Source: Massilia sp. ST3
GTDB taxonomy: Bacteria; Pseudomonadota; Gammaproteobacteria; Burkholderiales; Burkholderiaceae_D
Length of the DNA stretch: 64,000 nt
Direction: 5' to 3'
Assembly (NCBI RefSeq): GCF_018119405.1
Contig: NZ_JAGPWC010000002.1
Coordinates: 1 to 64,000, forward strand
The notes under the pieces were generated by a model. The model was given only the letters and a program-made list of their open reading frames with translations, did not search any database and had not been told where the DNA came from. Positions 9,000 through 17,584 of this stretch are shown piece by piece. The translations under genes and the position numbers were made by a program. The first letter of the stretch is position 1, and each line of letters begins with the position of its first letter.

Positions 9000-9319
9000 G
9001 CGCCGCCTGCCTGGGCCAGGGCCATGCGCACTTCATCGGCGCTGTCCGGGCGCACCACGCGCGCCACTTCCTGGCCGTCCTTCAGCACCACCAACGTGGG
9101 CCAGAGCTTGATACGGAACGAGCGGCCGAGCGGGCGGCCGGGGCCGTCCTCGACCCGGATGTGGCGGGCCGACGGGTAGTCGGCCAGGGCCTGGTCGATG
9201 GCCGGCTCGGCGGCGCGGCAATAGCCGCACCAGTTGGCGCCGAAGTCGAGGGCCACCAGGCCCGCCGTCGCATCGATGGCGCTGCGTTCGGGCTGCGCGG
9301 TTTCATAAGGTGCTGCCAT
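8996..9319 (-). CDS. thioredoxin family protein with WCGYC active site
   Basis: A 107-residue single thioredoxin-fold protein. The active-site motif is NWCGYC, with Tyr replacing the Pro of canonical WCGPC, and the cis-Pro loop is present (KLWPTLVVLKDG). The start at ATG 9319 is supported by an AAGGAGA ribosome-binding site; the longer frame to 9355 is upstream noise. There is no signal peptide, so it should act in the cytoplasm as a disulfide reductase or sensor. It heads an overlapping three-gene operon with an MHS transporter and a GNAT. Confidence 0.88.
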   Translation of the reverse strand: MAAPYETAQPERSAIDATAGLVALDFGANWCGYCRAAEPAIDQALADYPSARHIRVEDGPGRPLGRSFRIKLWPTLVVLKDGQEVARVVRPDSADEVRMALAQAGGA

Positions 9320-9473
9320 GATCGTCTCCTTGCTGTTGCTATACCGATACTGCAAGCCTACCTGAAAACCGCGCGCCTGGCATGTCCTTCGCTTTCCCCA
9401 ACGTGAAACAGCGTACGGAACACGGCGGCCATGAATGGCACTCTGGCATCAGACACGTAAAAAGGAGTCCGTC

Positions 9474-9653
9474 ATGTCAGACAACCTGCAAAAAGCTGGA
9501 TCGCAAGACCGTTCCCGCATCAACGTGCACGAGGAATGGGAGGTCCGCCACTGGACCGAAGCCCTGGGCGTGAGCCGCGAAGAACTGGAGCGCGCCGTCA
9601 AGGCGGTCGGCCCCAGCGTGGACGCCGTGCGCGCGCACCTGGGCCGCCGCTGA
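9474..9653 (+). CDS. DUF3606 domain small protein
   Basis: A 59-residue polar protein (MSDNLQKAGSQDRSRINVHE at the N-terminus), then a helix-turn-helix-like stretch with WTEALGVSREELERAVKAVG. This matches the short DUF3606 family, which is widespread in Proteobacteria with no assigned function. An AAGGAG site lies just before the ATG at 9474, which decides the start against the in-frame ATG at 9435. Single gene, same strand as the mscS gene that follows. Confidence 0.85.
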   Translation: MSDNLQKAGSQDRSRINVHEEWEVRHWTEALGVSREELERAVKAVGPSVDAVRAHLGRR

Positions 9654-9809
9654 TCCTCCGCGCGGGCCCGCGAGGCCCGCGCCCCTCACCTATCGGGACA
9701 GCTCCGGCTGCCCATGCGGCGCGGCCTCCCGCGCCCGCCCTCTCTTGTTGCCCGTCGTCCGGCGCCCGCCATGGCGCCGCTGGCTGCGCATTCCGGAAAG
9801 GAGACCGGT

Positions 9810-10943
9810 TTGACGATTTCCGCCTTCATTGATTCGCTCGACATTTCCCCCGCCAACGCCCTGTTCGCCCTGGGCGCCGCCATTGCCAGCTTCTTCCTGA
9901 TGCACGGCGCCCTGCTCCTGATGCGCAAGCGCCTGTCGCGCCTGAGCGAGGAGCGCGCCCACCGCCCGGTGGCCGAAGTGCTCAGCCGGACCCTCGCCCA
10001 CACCAGCACCCTGGCGATCCTGGCGACCTCGGTCCTGATCGGCCTGTCGGTGCTCGACCTGCCCGAGCCCTGGGACACGCGCCTGGGGCACCTCTGGTTC
10101 TTTACGCTCGGCGTCCAGCTGGCGCTCTACCTGCACCGCGCGATCAAGGTCGCGGCACGGCGCTACTTCCGCGCCCACAGCCACGGCGCCGAGGACGAGC
10201 AGGTGACGGTGGCGCACACCCTGGTGATCTGGGTCCTGCAGACCAGCGTCTGGGCGATCTTCGTGCTGGCCATGCTGTCCAACCTGGGCATCAACGTCAC
10301 CACCTTCGTCGCCAGCCTGGGCATCGGCGGGATCGCGATCGCGCTGGCCGTGCAGAACATCCTGGGCGACCTGTTCGCCTCGCTGTCGATCGCGGTCGAC
10401 AAGCCCTTCGAAGTGGGCGACTCGATCTCGGTAAATAATTTCTCGGGGACGGTGGAGCACGTCGGCCTGAAGACCACCCGCATCCGCGCCCTGGGCGGCG
10501 AGCAGATCGTGATCGCCAACGCCGAACTGCTGCGCAACACGGTCTTCAACTACCGGCGCATGAGCACGCGCCGCATCCAGTTCGCGCTGCGCATCAACCC
10601 GTCCACGCCGCCCGAGCTCGCTGCGCGCGTGCCGCAGGCGCTGGGCGCGCTGATCGGCGGGCACGACAAGGTGCGCTTCGACCGCGCCCACCTCAAGACG
10701 GTCGACCAGAACTGGATCGAGTACGAGGTGGTGTACACCATGCTGGACGCCGACTACAACCTCTTCATGGACACGCAGCAGGCCATCAACCTGGACGCGC
10801 TGCGCATGTTCGAGGAGCTCGGCGTCTCGACCGCGCCGCGGCCGCAGCACCTGCTGCTGCAGGAACTGCAGGACCAGCCGGCGCCCCAGGAGCGCGCCGC
10901 CGGCGTGCGGCCGGCCGTTTCCGCGCGCTACCTGACACCCTGA
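9810..10943 (+). CDS. MscS-type mechanosensitive ion channel
   Basis: About 377 residues: three to four N-terminal hydrophobic segments, then the pore-lining helix and beta domain signature of MscS (NLGINVTTFVASLGIGGIAI, AVQNILGDLFASLSIAVDKPF, GDSISVNNFSGTVEHVGLKTTRIR). Such channels open under membrane tension during osmotic downshock. A strong GAAAGGAG (9796-9803) sits six bases before a TTG at 9810, so I prefer TTG (reading TISAFIDSLDIS) over the ATGs at 9714 and 9771, whose extra residues are Pro/Arg-rich. The C-terminal extension after the MscS domain is short. Confidence 0.9.
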   Translation: MTISAFIDSLDISPANALFALGAAIASFFLMHGALLLMRKRLSRLSEERAHRPVAEVLSRTLAHTSTLAILATSVLIGLSVLDLPEPWDTRLGHLWFFTLGVQLALYLHRAIKVAARRYFRAHSHGAEDEQVTVAHTLVIWVLQTSVWAIFVLAMLSNLGINVTTFVASLGIGGIAIALAVQNILGDLFASLSIAVDKPFEVGDSISVNNFSGTVEHVGLKTTRIRALGGEQIVIANAELLRNTVFNYRRMSTRRIQFALRINPSTPPELAARVPQALGALIGGHDKVRFDRAHLKTVDQNWIEYEVVYTMLDADYNLFMDTQQAINLDALRMFEELGVSTAPRPQHLLLQELQDQPAPQERAAGVRPAVSARYLTP

Positions 10944-10960
10944 CCGACAATGGAGCCCCC

Positions 10961-11800
10961 ATGAACCAGCCGAAGCAGCAACAAGAACCGCCGGGCGTCG
11001 AAGCCGCCCTCGACCCGCCCGCCGACCACGGCGAAACCAGCTACCGCGGCAGCGGACGCCTGCAGGACAAGGCCGCCATCATCACCGGCGGCGACAGCGG
11101 CATCGGGCGCGCGGTCGCCCTGGCCTATGCGCGCGAGGGCGCCGACATCCTGATCGCCTACCTGAACGAGCACGAGGATGCGCAGGAAACCGCACGCCTG
11201 GTCGAGGAGGCGGGGCGCAAGGCGGTGCTGATGGCGGGCGACCTGGCCGACCCGGCCCACTGCCGCGCCATCGTCGACAAGGCGGCGGCCGAATTCGGCC
11301 GCATCGACGTCCTGGTCAACAACGCGGCATTCCAGATGAGCCACGATTCGCTGGAAGAGATTCCGGACGAGGAATGGGACTACACCTTCAAGGTCAACAT
11401 CACGGCCATGTTCCACTTGTGTAAAGCGGCGGTGAAGCACATGCAGCCGGGTTCGTCCATCATCAACACCACCTCGATCAACTCGGACAAGCCCAAGCCG
11501 ACCCTGCTCGCCTACGCCACCACCAAGGGCGCGATCGCCAACTTCACGGCGGGCCTGGCCCAGCTGCTGGCGGACAAGGGTATCCGCGTCAATTCGGTGG
11601 CGCCGGGGCCGATCTGGACGCCCCTGATTCCGTCCACCATGCCGCCGGACGAGGTGGCGTCCTTCGGCCAGCAGGTGCCCATGAAGCGTCCCGGCCAGCC
11701 GAAGGAAGTGGCGCCCGTGTTCGTGATGCTGGCCTCGGATGAAGCCAGCTACATCTCGGGTGCGCGGATCGCGGTCACGGGCGGAACGCCGATCCTGTAG
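10961..11800 (+). CDS. SDR family oxidoreductase (YghA/general stress protein 39-like)
   Basis: 279 residues of the classical short-chain dehydrogenase fold with the roughly 40-residue polar N-terminal extension typical of the YghA/GSP39 branch. The cofactor motif is TGGDSGIG (about 42-49), NNAA replaces the usual NNAG, and the catalytic Tyr and Lys lie in YATTKGA. An NAD(P)-dependent alcohol/aldehyde oxidoreductase is expected; the physiological substrate is unknown. It starts 17 bp after mscS with GGAGCC before the ATG, so the two are probably co-transcribed. Confidence 0.9.
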   Translation: MNQPKQQQEPPGVEAALDPPADHGETSYRGSGRLQDKAAIITGGDSGIGRAVALAYAREGADILIAYLNEHEDAQETARLVEEAGRKAVLMAGDLADPAHCRAIVDKAAAEFGRIDVLVNNAAFQMSHDSLEEIPDEEWDYTFKVNITAMFHLCKAAVKHMQPGSSIINTTSINSDKPKPTLLAYATTKGAIANFTAGLAQLLADKGIRVNSVAPGPIWTPLIPSTMPPDEVASFGQQVPMKRPGQPKEVAPVFVMLASDEASYISGARIAVTGGTPIL

Positions 11801-11802
11801 AT

Positions 11803-12249
11803 CTAGTTGCGGGCTCCGCCGGCGTCGCCGCTGCCGCCGAACGAGACCGCCGCATTGGCCGACGCGGACGACTCGGCCGCCGACTGCGCGGCGCCGCGCA
11901 CACGGCCCGCAGCTCCGCTTCCCGTAGCCGCGGCCTGGTCGCGTGCACTGTCCGCTTGCTGGCGCGCCGCGCCGCTTGCGCTTGCGAGTGCGCCGCTCAC
12001 GGCACTGCCGTCGATGCGGCCCGAAGCGGAGCCTTGCGCACCGCCGGTACCGCGGATGTCGCCGCGCATGCCGTTGACGGCGTCAAGACCGCCCATGCGT
12101 CCGATGCTGCCGGCGCCGCCTGCCATGCCTCCCAATGAACCTCCGAGCGAGCCGCTCACCGAGCCGCCGAGCAGCTGGGCATTGGCGCCATGGGCCAGGC
12201 CGATGGCGAGGGCGATGGCGGCGTACTTGACGATGTGCTTGATCTTCAT
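11803..12249 (-). CDS. exported Gly/Ser/Ala-rich small protein
   Basis: 148 residues starting MKIKHIVKYAAIALAIGLAH, a clear Sec signal peptide with cleavage expected after GANA. An AAGGAGA site precedes the ATG at 12249. The mature part is low complexity: glycine-rich first (GSVSGSLGGSLGGMAGGAG), then Ala/Ser/Gln-rich with predicted helical segments (ASGAARQQADSARDQAAAT). I do not recognise a family. It is probably a periplasmic or surface protein; no cysteines remain in the mature part. It is convergent with the SDR gene (2-bp gap). Confidence 0.75.
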   Translation of the reverse strand: MKIKHIVKYAAIALAIGLAHGANAQLLGGSVSGSLGGSLGGMAGGAGSIGRMGGLDAVNGMRGDIRGTGGAQGSASGRIDGSAVSGALASASGAARQQADSARDQAAATGSGAAGRVRGAAQSAAESSASANAAVSFGGSGDAGGARN

Positions 12250-12342
12250 GTTGGTTCTCCTTGTGATGGCGCGGACTATCCGCTGCCCTTGCAAGGAGAA
12301 CGAGGGGCGTCGGCGATTTCTTCCATTCGTTCGAAAAAAATT

Positions 12343-13626
12343 TCAGCGCAGTTCTGATGGATCCGTGCGCAGGCGCGCGCCCACGATGCCGTATCCAATC
12401 TCGCTACTGACGCTTCCCGGCTTGCCGCCCGCCGCCTCCGCCGCCAGCGCCATGAGTGCGGCGGCAGCCGCGGCCCGGTCCGGCTTCGGCAGGCGCTCCG
12501 CCAGCAAGGCCGCCACGATGGGCGCCGCGAACGAGGTGCCGCGCACCTGCCGGTAGGGCGGCGCGCCCGGCGCGGCGCTGACCATCTGGCTGCCGGGGGC
12601 GGCGAACATCACCTGCGGCCCGCGCGCCGCCTCCGGCAGCGGCTTGCCGCGCCGGTCCACGCCGGTGACGCCGACGACGCCCGGATAACCGGCCGGATAC
12701 AGCGGCGGCGCATTCGGTCCGTCGTTGCCGACCGCCGCCACCAGCAGGTGCCCGCGCGCCTGCATGGCGGCGATGGCGCGTCCCAGCAGCGCGTTGGGCG
12801 GACCGACGAGGCTGATGTTGATCACCCCGACCTGCTGCCGGGCCAGCCAGCCCAGTGCGGCCGCGATGCGGTCGGCGGCGCCGCCGGCCGGGTCGCCGCA
12901 GTAGACGTCGGCCGCGTACAAGGCCGCCTCCGGCGCGGCGCCGCGCAGGACCTCGGAGCGGCCTACCATCAGCGCCGCCACCGCCGTGCCATGGGCGTCC
13001 GGTACGAGGCGGCCGCCGCAGCCCCAGCGCGTGATCGGCGTGGCGCCGAACACGGCATGCGCGGCATCGACCCCGCCGTCGACCAGGCCCACGCGCGCGG
13101 CCCCGCTCCCTTCCGGCAGGCCCGGCGCGGCGCCGCTGCCGGTGTAGACGTGATTGAAGTCGTAGGTCCCTTGCGGATCGAGGGCGCGCAGGCGTTCGAC
13201 CAGATCCGCCGTGGCCGCCCCGGCAGGCACGCGCAGCACCACCAGCCTGTCGCCGAGGGCCGGCAAGGCTTCCTCGCGCACGGCCACCAGTCCCGCCCTG
13301 GAGGCGGCCTCCAGGGCCGCAGTAGTGGGTGACCAGGCCAGAATCTCGCCGCGTACGGCCGGCTCGCCGCGCGGATCGGCTTCCAGCACTGCGGGATGGC
13401 GGCGCAGCAAGGCGCGCACCGTGTCCAGGCGCAGGCTGCCGAGCTCGGGCAAGGGCGCGCGCTGGAGCAGCTGCTCGGCGGGCCGGCGCAGGCGGTCCAG
13501 CTCGACGGGGCCGATCTGCTGGGGCAAGGGCAAGCGCGGCAGGCCCAGCTGGCCGTGGGCAGGCCCGGCGGCGGCCAACGCGAACACCGCCACGAGCTTG
13601 CAGGTATTTACAGGAGGGAACTTCAT
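12343..13626 (-). CDS. exported S8 (subtilisin-like) serine protease
   Basis: 427 residues. A signal peptide (hydrophobic LVAVFALAAAGPAHG) is followed by a Leu/Arg/Pro-rich pro-region and a C-terminal peptidase_S8 domain. The catalytic triad is visible: D183 in VGLVDGGVD, H212 in DAHGTAVAALM and S365 in GTSFAAPIVAALL; oxyanion Asn N301 lies in AAVGNDGP. Start: ATG at 13626. The frame is open well beyond this on the same strand, but only as a shadow of the sigma-factor gene. It is divergent from the ECF sigma/anti-sigma pair with 114 bp between, which suggests a shared promoter region and that the protease may be a target of that sigma factor. Confidence 0.88.
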   Translation of the reverse strand: MKFPPVNTCKLVAVFALAAAGPAHGQLGLPRLPLPQQIGPVELDRLRRPAEQLLQRAPLPELGSLRLDTVRALLRRHPAVLEADPRGEPAVRGEILAWSPTTAALEAASRAGLVAVREEALPALGDRLVVLRVPAGAATADLVERLRALDPQGTYDFNHVYTGSGAAPGLPEGSGAARVGLVDGGVDAAHAVFGATPITRWGCGGRLVPDAHGTAVAALMVGRSEVLRGAAPEAALYAADVYCGDPAGGAADRIAAALGWLARQQVGVINISLVGPPNALLGRAIAAMQARGHLLVAAVGNDGPNAPPLYPAGYPGVVGVTGVDRRGKPLPEAARGPQVMFAAPGSQMVSAAPGAPPYRQVRGTSFAAPIVAALLAERLPKPDRAAAAAALMALAAEAAGGKPGSVSSEIGYGIVGARLRTDPSELR

Positions 13627-13740
13627 GCGCCGATCATATATGATTGGAAGAATGAAGGAAGAACGTCCGCGACAGGGAAGAAAATCCCGTTCCCGTTCGT
13701 TCTCTGTTTCTCTGTCTGTAGATCGGACCCTGACGACACC

Positions 13741-14244
13741 ATGCTGGCCAACGAGATCGCCGCCCTGCTGCCCCGCATGCGCCGCTTCGCGCGTGCGCTG
13801 ACCTTCCACCGCGAAGACGCCGACGACCTGGTGCAGATCGCGATGGAGCGCGCGCTCGGCCGCAGCGGACAGTGGGAGCCGGGTACCCGCCTCGACAGCT
13901 GGATCTTCCGGATCATCAAGAACGCCTGGATCGACGAGGTGCGCAGCCGCACCCGGCGCGCCGAACTGTTCGCGCCCGAGGAGGACGGCGAGCAGGTGGG
14001 TGACAACCACGCCGCCGCCCACCAGCAGCGCCTGGCGGTCCAGAAGGCGATCAGCCTGCTGTCCGAGGAGCACCGGCTGGTGGTCGGCCTGGTCCTGGTC
14101 GACGGCCTGCCCTACAAGGAGGCGGCCGAGGTGCTCGAGATCCCGGTCGGCACCCTGACCAGCCGCCTGGCCCGCGCCCGCGAGGCCCTGCAGCAATTAT
14201 TGGCTGACGACCCATTGTCCAACCCACCGGCGAGGAAATCATGA
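13741..14244 (+). CDS. ECF-type RNA polymerase sigma factor
   Basis: 167 residues with sigma region 2 (LPRMRRFARALTFHREDADD, LVQIAMERALGR, and WIFRIIKNAWIDEVRSRTRR) and region 4 (LLSEEHRLVVGLVLVDGLPY, KEAAEVLEIPVGTLTSRLAR). The length is normal for an ECF sigma. It starts at ATG 13741; the open frame extends upstream to 13396 but only as a shadow of the protease gene. The stop overlaps the ATG of the next gene (ATGA), which encodes its likely anti-sigma factor. Confidence 0.92.
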   Translation: MLANEIAALLPRMRRFARALTFHREDADDLVQIAMERALGRSGQWEPGTRLDSWIFRIIKNAWIDEVRSRTRRAELFAPEEDGEQVGDNHAAAHQQRLAVQKAISLLSEEHRLVVGLVLVDGLPYKEAAEVLEIPVGTLTSRLARAREALQQLLADDPLSNPPARKS

Positions 14245-14999
14245 CTTTCGACGACGCAACCCTGATGGCCTACGCCGACGGTGAACTGGACCCTGCGCGG
14301 CGCGCCGCCATTGAGCAGGCCATGCGCGACGATCCTGCGCTGGCCGCCGCCGTGGAACGCCACCGCGCCCTGCGCCGCGACGTTGCCGGCGCCTTCGCCG
14401 CCATCCTCGACGAGCCCGTTCCGGAACGGCTGCAGCCAGACCTGGCGGCGCGGGTGGTGCAGCTCAACGCGGCGCGTGTGCGCCGGGTACAGCCGGCCGA
14501 ACAGGTCCGGCCGCCCGTCCGGCGGCGCTGGTCCTGGCCGGAATGGGGCGCACTGGCCGCGACCCTGGCGGTGGGCATCCTGCTGGGCCAGAACGGACCG
14601 GGCGGAGGCGGCCAGCCGGCCATCGGCGGCGATGGCGGGATCCTGGCCGCCCACGGCGAGCTGGCGCAGGCCCTGGACCGGCAGCCCGGCGGCGCCAGGA
14701 CCGGCGTGGCCCAGGTGGGCATCAGCTTCGCCGCCCGCGACGGCAGCTATTGCCGCGGCTTCGTCTACGGTCCCTCGGCCGGACTGGCCTGCCGCCAGGG
14801 GGGCGCCTGGCGCATTCCGGTGCTGGCCGAAAGCCCGTCACAGGCGGAAGGCAGCTACCGCCAGGCCGGCAGCGCCCTGCCTCCGGCCGTGCTGGACGCG
14901 ATCGACGCCCGCATCGCGGGGGCTCCCCTGGATGCGGCGGGCGAAGCGGCCGCGCGCAGCCGCGGATGGGAACCCCAGGCCGCTCCAAACAAGGAATGA
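14241..14999 (+). CDS. anti-sigma factor, single-pass membrane protein
   Basis: 252 residues. The N-terminal cytoplasmic part begins with the anti-sigma pattern LMAYADGELDPARRAAIEQA, followed by a basic stretch (RPPVRRRWSWPEWG) and one membrane segment (ALAATLAVGILLGQ, about 104-118). The outer part is a Gly-rich linker and a roughly 130-residue domain with three cysteines. No HxxxCxxC zinc motif is present, so it is not a zinc-binding ZAS protein. Its overlap with the sigma gene makes it the cognate anti-sigma. The outer domain probably senses the signal; the signal is unknown. Confidence 0.87.
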   Translation: MTFDDATLMAYADGELDPARRAAIEQAMRDDPALAAAVERHRALRRDVAGAFAAILDEPVPERLQPDLAARVVQLNAARVRRVQPAEQVRPPVRRRWSWPEWGALAATLAVGILLGQNGPGGGGQPAIGGDGGILAAHGELAQALDRQPGGARTGVAQVGISFAARDGSYCRGFVYGPSAGLACRQGGAWRIPVLAESPSQAEGSYRQAGSALPPAVLDAIDARIAGAPLDAAGEAAARSRGWEPQAAPNKE

Positions 15000-15113
15000 G
15001 GCGTGCAAAAGTTGCCTTCACGACAAATATCTGACAAGAAAAACTTAATGCAAGTACAATGATTGTTGCCGGGCGCCCTGCCGTCCCCGCTTCCCTGTAC
15101 TACGCAACGACGG

Positions 15114-16961
15114 ATGAAGACACGTACTTACCTGTTCCTGATGGCGGCCGCCATCCTGCTTCCAGTGGCGATCGCCTTCTGGATCGGGCTGTCCATGCTG
15201 CTGGACTGGGAACGGGAGTCGCGCATCGGCAGCGTCAAGGAAATGGCGCGCGCCACGGCCTTCCAGATCGACCGCGAGATCGCCGCCGCCGAATCCTCGC
15301 TGCGCGGCATCGCCCACTCGGAAAGCCTGCGCAGCAGCGACTACGAGCGCTTGCACCGCTGGGCCACGTCGATCAACGAGGGCAGCCTGTGGTCCTGGAC
15401 CGTGCTGGCCGACCAGCAGGGCCGGGGCCTGTTCAATACCCTGGTTCCCTTCGGTACGCCGCTGCCGGCCAAGGCCGGCGCCTGGGCCGCCCAGGTGACG
15501 CCGGAACGCGGCACGCGGGTCTCCGGCTACTTCATCGGCACCCTGTCGCAGCGCCCGACGGTGTCGGTCGACGTGCCGGCGCCGGTCGGCGGCGGCAAGC
15601 ACTACATCGTCAGCCAGATCTTCGACGTGCGCCACTTCGAGCGCATCCTGAACCACGACGCGCTCGGGCGCGACTGGGTGGTGGGCATCTTCGACGCCAC
15701 CGGCACCACCCTGGTGCGCAACCGCCACGCCGGCAGCATCGTCGGCAAGCCGATGCGTTCCGACTTCCTGGCTGCCACCCGCGCCACCAGCAGCGGCGTG
15801 TTCCGCCACACCACGCACGACGGCGCCGAGGTCTATGGGGTCTTCACCCGCTCGCAGACCAGCAACTGGACCGTCGTGATCGGCGTGCCGGTCGCCGAGA
15901 TCGAAGCGGCCGCGCGCACCGCGACCCTGTACGCGGCCATGGCCCTGATGCTGCTGATGGGCCTGGCCCTCGCGGTGGCCGCCTTCCTCGGCAACAAGCT
16001 CGAGGCCGCGCTGCGCCATGCGGCGGCGGCGGCGCGCTCGCTGGGCCAGCGCGCCCTGCCGCGCCCGGAGCCGACCCGGGTCGAGGAAGTCGACGCCCTC
16101 CTGAGCGGTCTGCACCACACCAGCGAAGCGCTGGCGCGCGAAAGCGGCGTGCGCCAGTCGCTGCAGGACGAGCGCGAGCAGTTGCTGCTGAGCGAACAGC
16201 ATGCGCGCAGGCTGGCCGAGGCCCAGAGCCGGGCCAAGGACAATTTCCTGGCCATGCTGGGCCACGAGCTGCGCAATCCGCTGGCGGCGATCTCGGGCGC
16301 CATGGCGGTGCTCGACATGCCGGCCGTCAAGCCGGAACTCGCGGCCAATGCGCGCGCCATCAGCCGCCGCCAGATGCGCCACCTGACCCGCATCGTCGAC
16401 GACCTGCTCGACGTCCAGCGCATTTTGTCCGGCAAGATCGTGCTCCAGCAGGCCCGCGTCGACCTGGCCGAGCTGCTGCGCGCCTGCTGCTCGGCCAAGT
16501 CGCTGGTGGACGCCGGCAACCACCAGTGGAGCGTGGAGGTCGAGGACGCCTGGGTCGACGGCGACCGTACGCGCCTGGAGCAGATCATCGACAACCTGCT
16601 GCACAACGCCATCAAGTATACCCCGGCGGGCGGCAGCATCGCCGTGCGCGGACGCCGCGTCGCGGGCCGCGCCGTGGTCGAGGTCAGCGATACGGGCGTG
16701 GGCATCGCGCCCGAGCTGCTGCCGGTGATCTTCGACGTCCTGGTCCAGGGCCCGACCAGCATCGACCGCGCCCAGGGCGGCCTGGGACTGGGCCTGGCCC
16801 TGGTCAAGCAGCTGGCGGCCTTGCACGGCGGCACCGTCCACGTGGAGAGCGAAGGACAGGGCCGCGGCAGTACCTTCACCGTCAGCTTCCCGGCCTGCCC
16901 GGCGCCAGACACCACCGCCCCGCAAGGCGAGGACAGCGCGCCCGCCACCAGCGCCGCCTGA
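15114..16961 (+). CDS. membrane sensor histidine kinase with periplasmic Cache-like domain
   Basis: 615 residues. TM1 (about 7-29), a periplasmic sensing domain of the PDC/Cache type (about 30-270), TM2 (about 271-292), a coiled linker, then HisKA with GHELRNPL (H384) and HATPase (N-box NLLHNAIKY, G boxes DTGVGIAP and GGLGLGLALV). The start at ATG 15114 puts the signal-anchor first; the frame continues to 15063 without a ribosome site. There is no receiver domain and no response-regulator gene next to it, so it is an orphan kinase in this window. It follows the anti-sigma gene by 114 bp. Confidence 0.9.
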   Translation: MKTRTYLFLMAAAILLPVAIAFWIGLSMLLDWERESRIGSVKEMARATAFQIDREIAAAESSLRGIAHSESLRSSDYERLHRWATSINEGSLWSWTVLADQQGRGLFNTLVPFGTPLPAKAGAWAAQVTPERGTRVSGYFIGTLSQRPTVSVDVPAPVGGGKHYIVSQIFDVRHFERILNHDALGRDWVVGIFDATGTTLVRNRHAGSIVGKPMRSDFLAATRATSSGVFRHTTHDGAEVYGVFTRSQTSNWTVVIGVPVAEIEAAARTATLYAAMALMLLMGLALAVAAFLGNKLEAALRHAAAAARSLGQRALPRPEPTRVEEVDALLSGLHHTSEALARESGVRQSLQDEREQLLLSEQHARRLAEAQSRAKDNFLAMLGHELRNPLAAISGAMAVLDMPAVKPELAANARAISRRQMRHLTRIVDDLLDVQRILSGKIVLQQARVDLAELLRACCSAKSLVDAGNHQWSVEVEDAWVDGDRTRLEQIIDNLLHNAIKYTPAGGSIAVRGRRVAGRAVVEVSDTGVGIAPELLPVIFDVLVQGPTSIDRAQGGLGLGLALVKQLAALHGGTVHVESEGQGRGSTFTVSFPACPAPDTTAPQGEDSAPATSAA

Positions 16962-17038
16962 CGCCGGGAAGCTGCCCGCCACCCTGGGAATCGGGCCATC
17001 CGCCCATACCTGTACAGGAACGAACCGATGGGGACGCC

Positions 17039-17584
17039 ATGCGAACCTTCCTGCGCAGCTTCCTGCTTGCCGCCATCCTGCTCCTGGGCTACGCCCTGCT
17101 CGAGCCCTGGCTCAGGCACATGCTGTATGCGATGCGCCTGGCGGCGATGCCAGCGCCGGCCGCGCTCGCCGTGCCGGTGCAGGGCGTGCGCGCCAAGGGC
17201 TTGCGCGACACCTGGCACGCCGCGCGCGGCGCAGGCCGCCGGCACGAGGGAATCGATATCTTTGCCAAGCGCGGCACCCCGGTGCTGTCCAGTACCGAAG
17301 GGATCGTGCTGCGGGTCGGCACCAACCGCCTGGGCGGACTGGTGGTCTGGGTGCTGGGCCCGGCCGGGCAGCGTCATTACTACGCCCACCTGGACGGCTA
17401 TGCGGACGTGCACGCCGGCATGCGGGTGGCGCCGGGCCGCGTGCTCGGCTACGTGGGCGACAGCGGCAACGCCAAAGGCACGCCGCCCCACCTGCATTAT
17501 GGAATCTATGCGGCGGGCGGAGCGCTCAACCCCTACCCGCTGCTGCGCGGCCCAGCGCCGGAGCGCGAAGCCGCCGCGCACTGA
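17039..17584 (+). CDS. M23 family metallopeptidase (LytM-type), membrane anchored
   Basis: 181 residues: one N-terminal hydrophobic anchor or signal (FLLAAILLLGYALLEPW) and an M23 domain with the zinc ligands in RHEGIDIF (H69, D73) and HLHYG (H151 and H153), plus the HYYAHLDGY segment. These enzymes cleave peptidoglycan cross-bridges or activate amidases. The ATG at 17039 has a GGGGAC stretch just upstream. It sits 77 bp after the kinase gene on the same strand and ends tail-to-tail with PBP1A, so two cell-wall genes meet here. Confidence 0.9.
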   Translation: MRTFLRSFLLAAILLLGYALLEPWLRHMLYAMRLAAMPAPAALAVPVQGVRAKGLRDTWHAARGAGRRHEGIDIFAKRGTPVLSSTEGIVLRVGTNRLGGLVVWVLGPAGQRHYYAHLDGYADVHAGMRVAPGRVLGYVGDSGNAKGTPPHLHYGIYAAGGALNPYPLLRGPAPEREAAAH

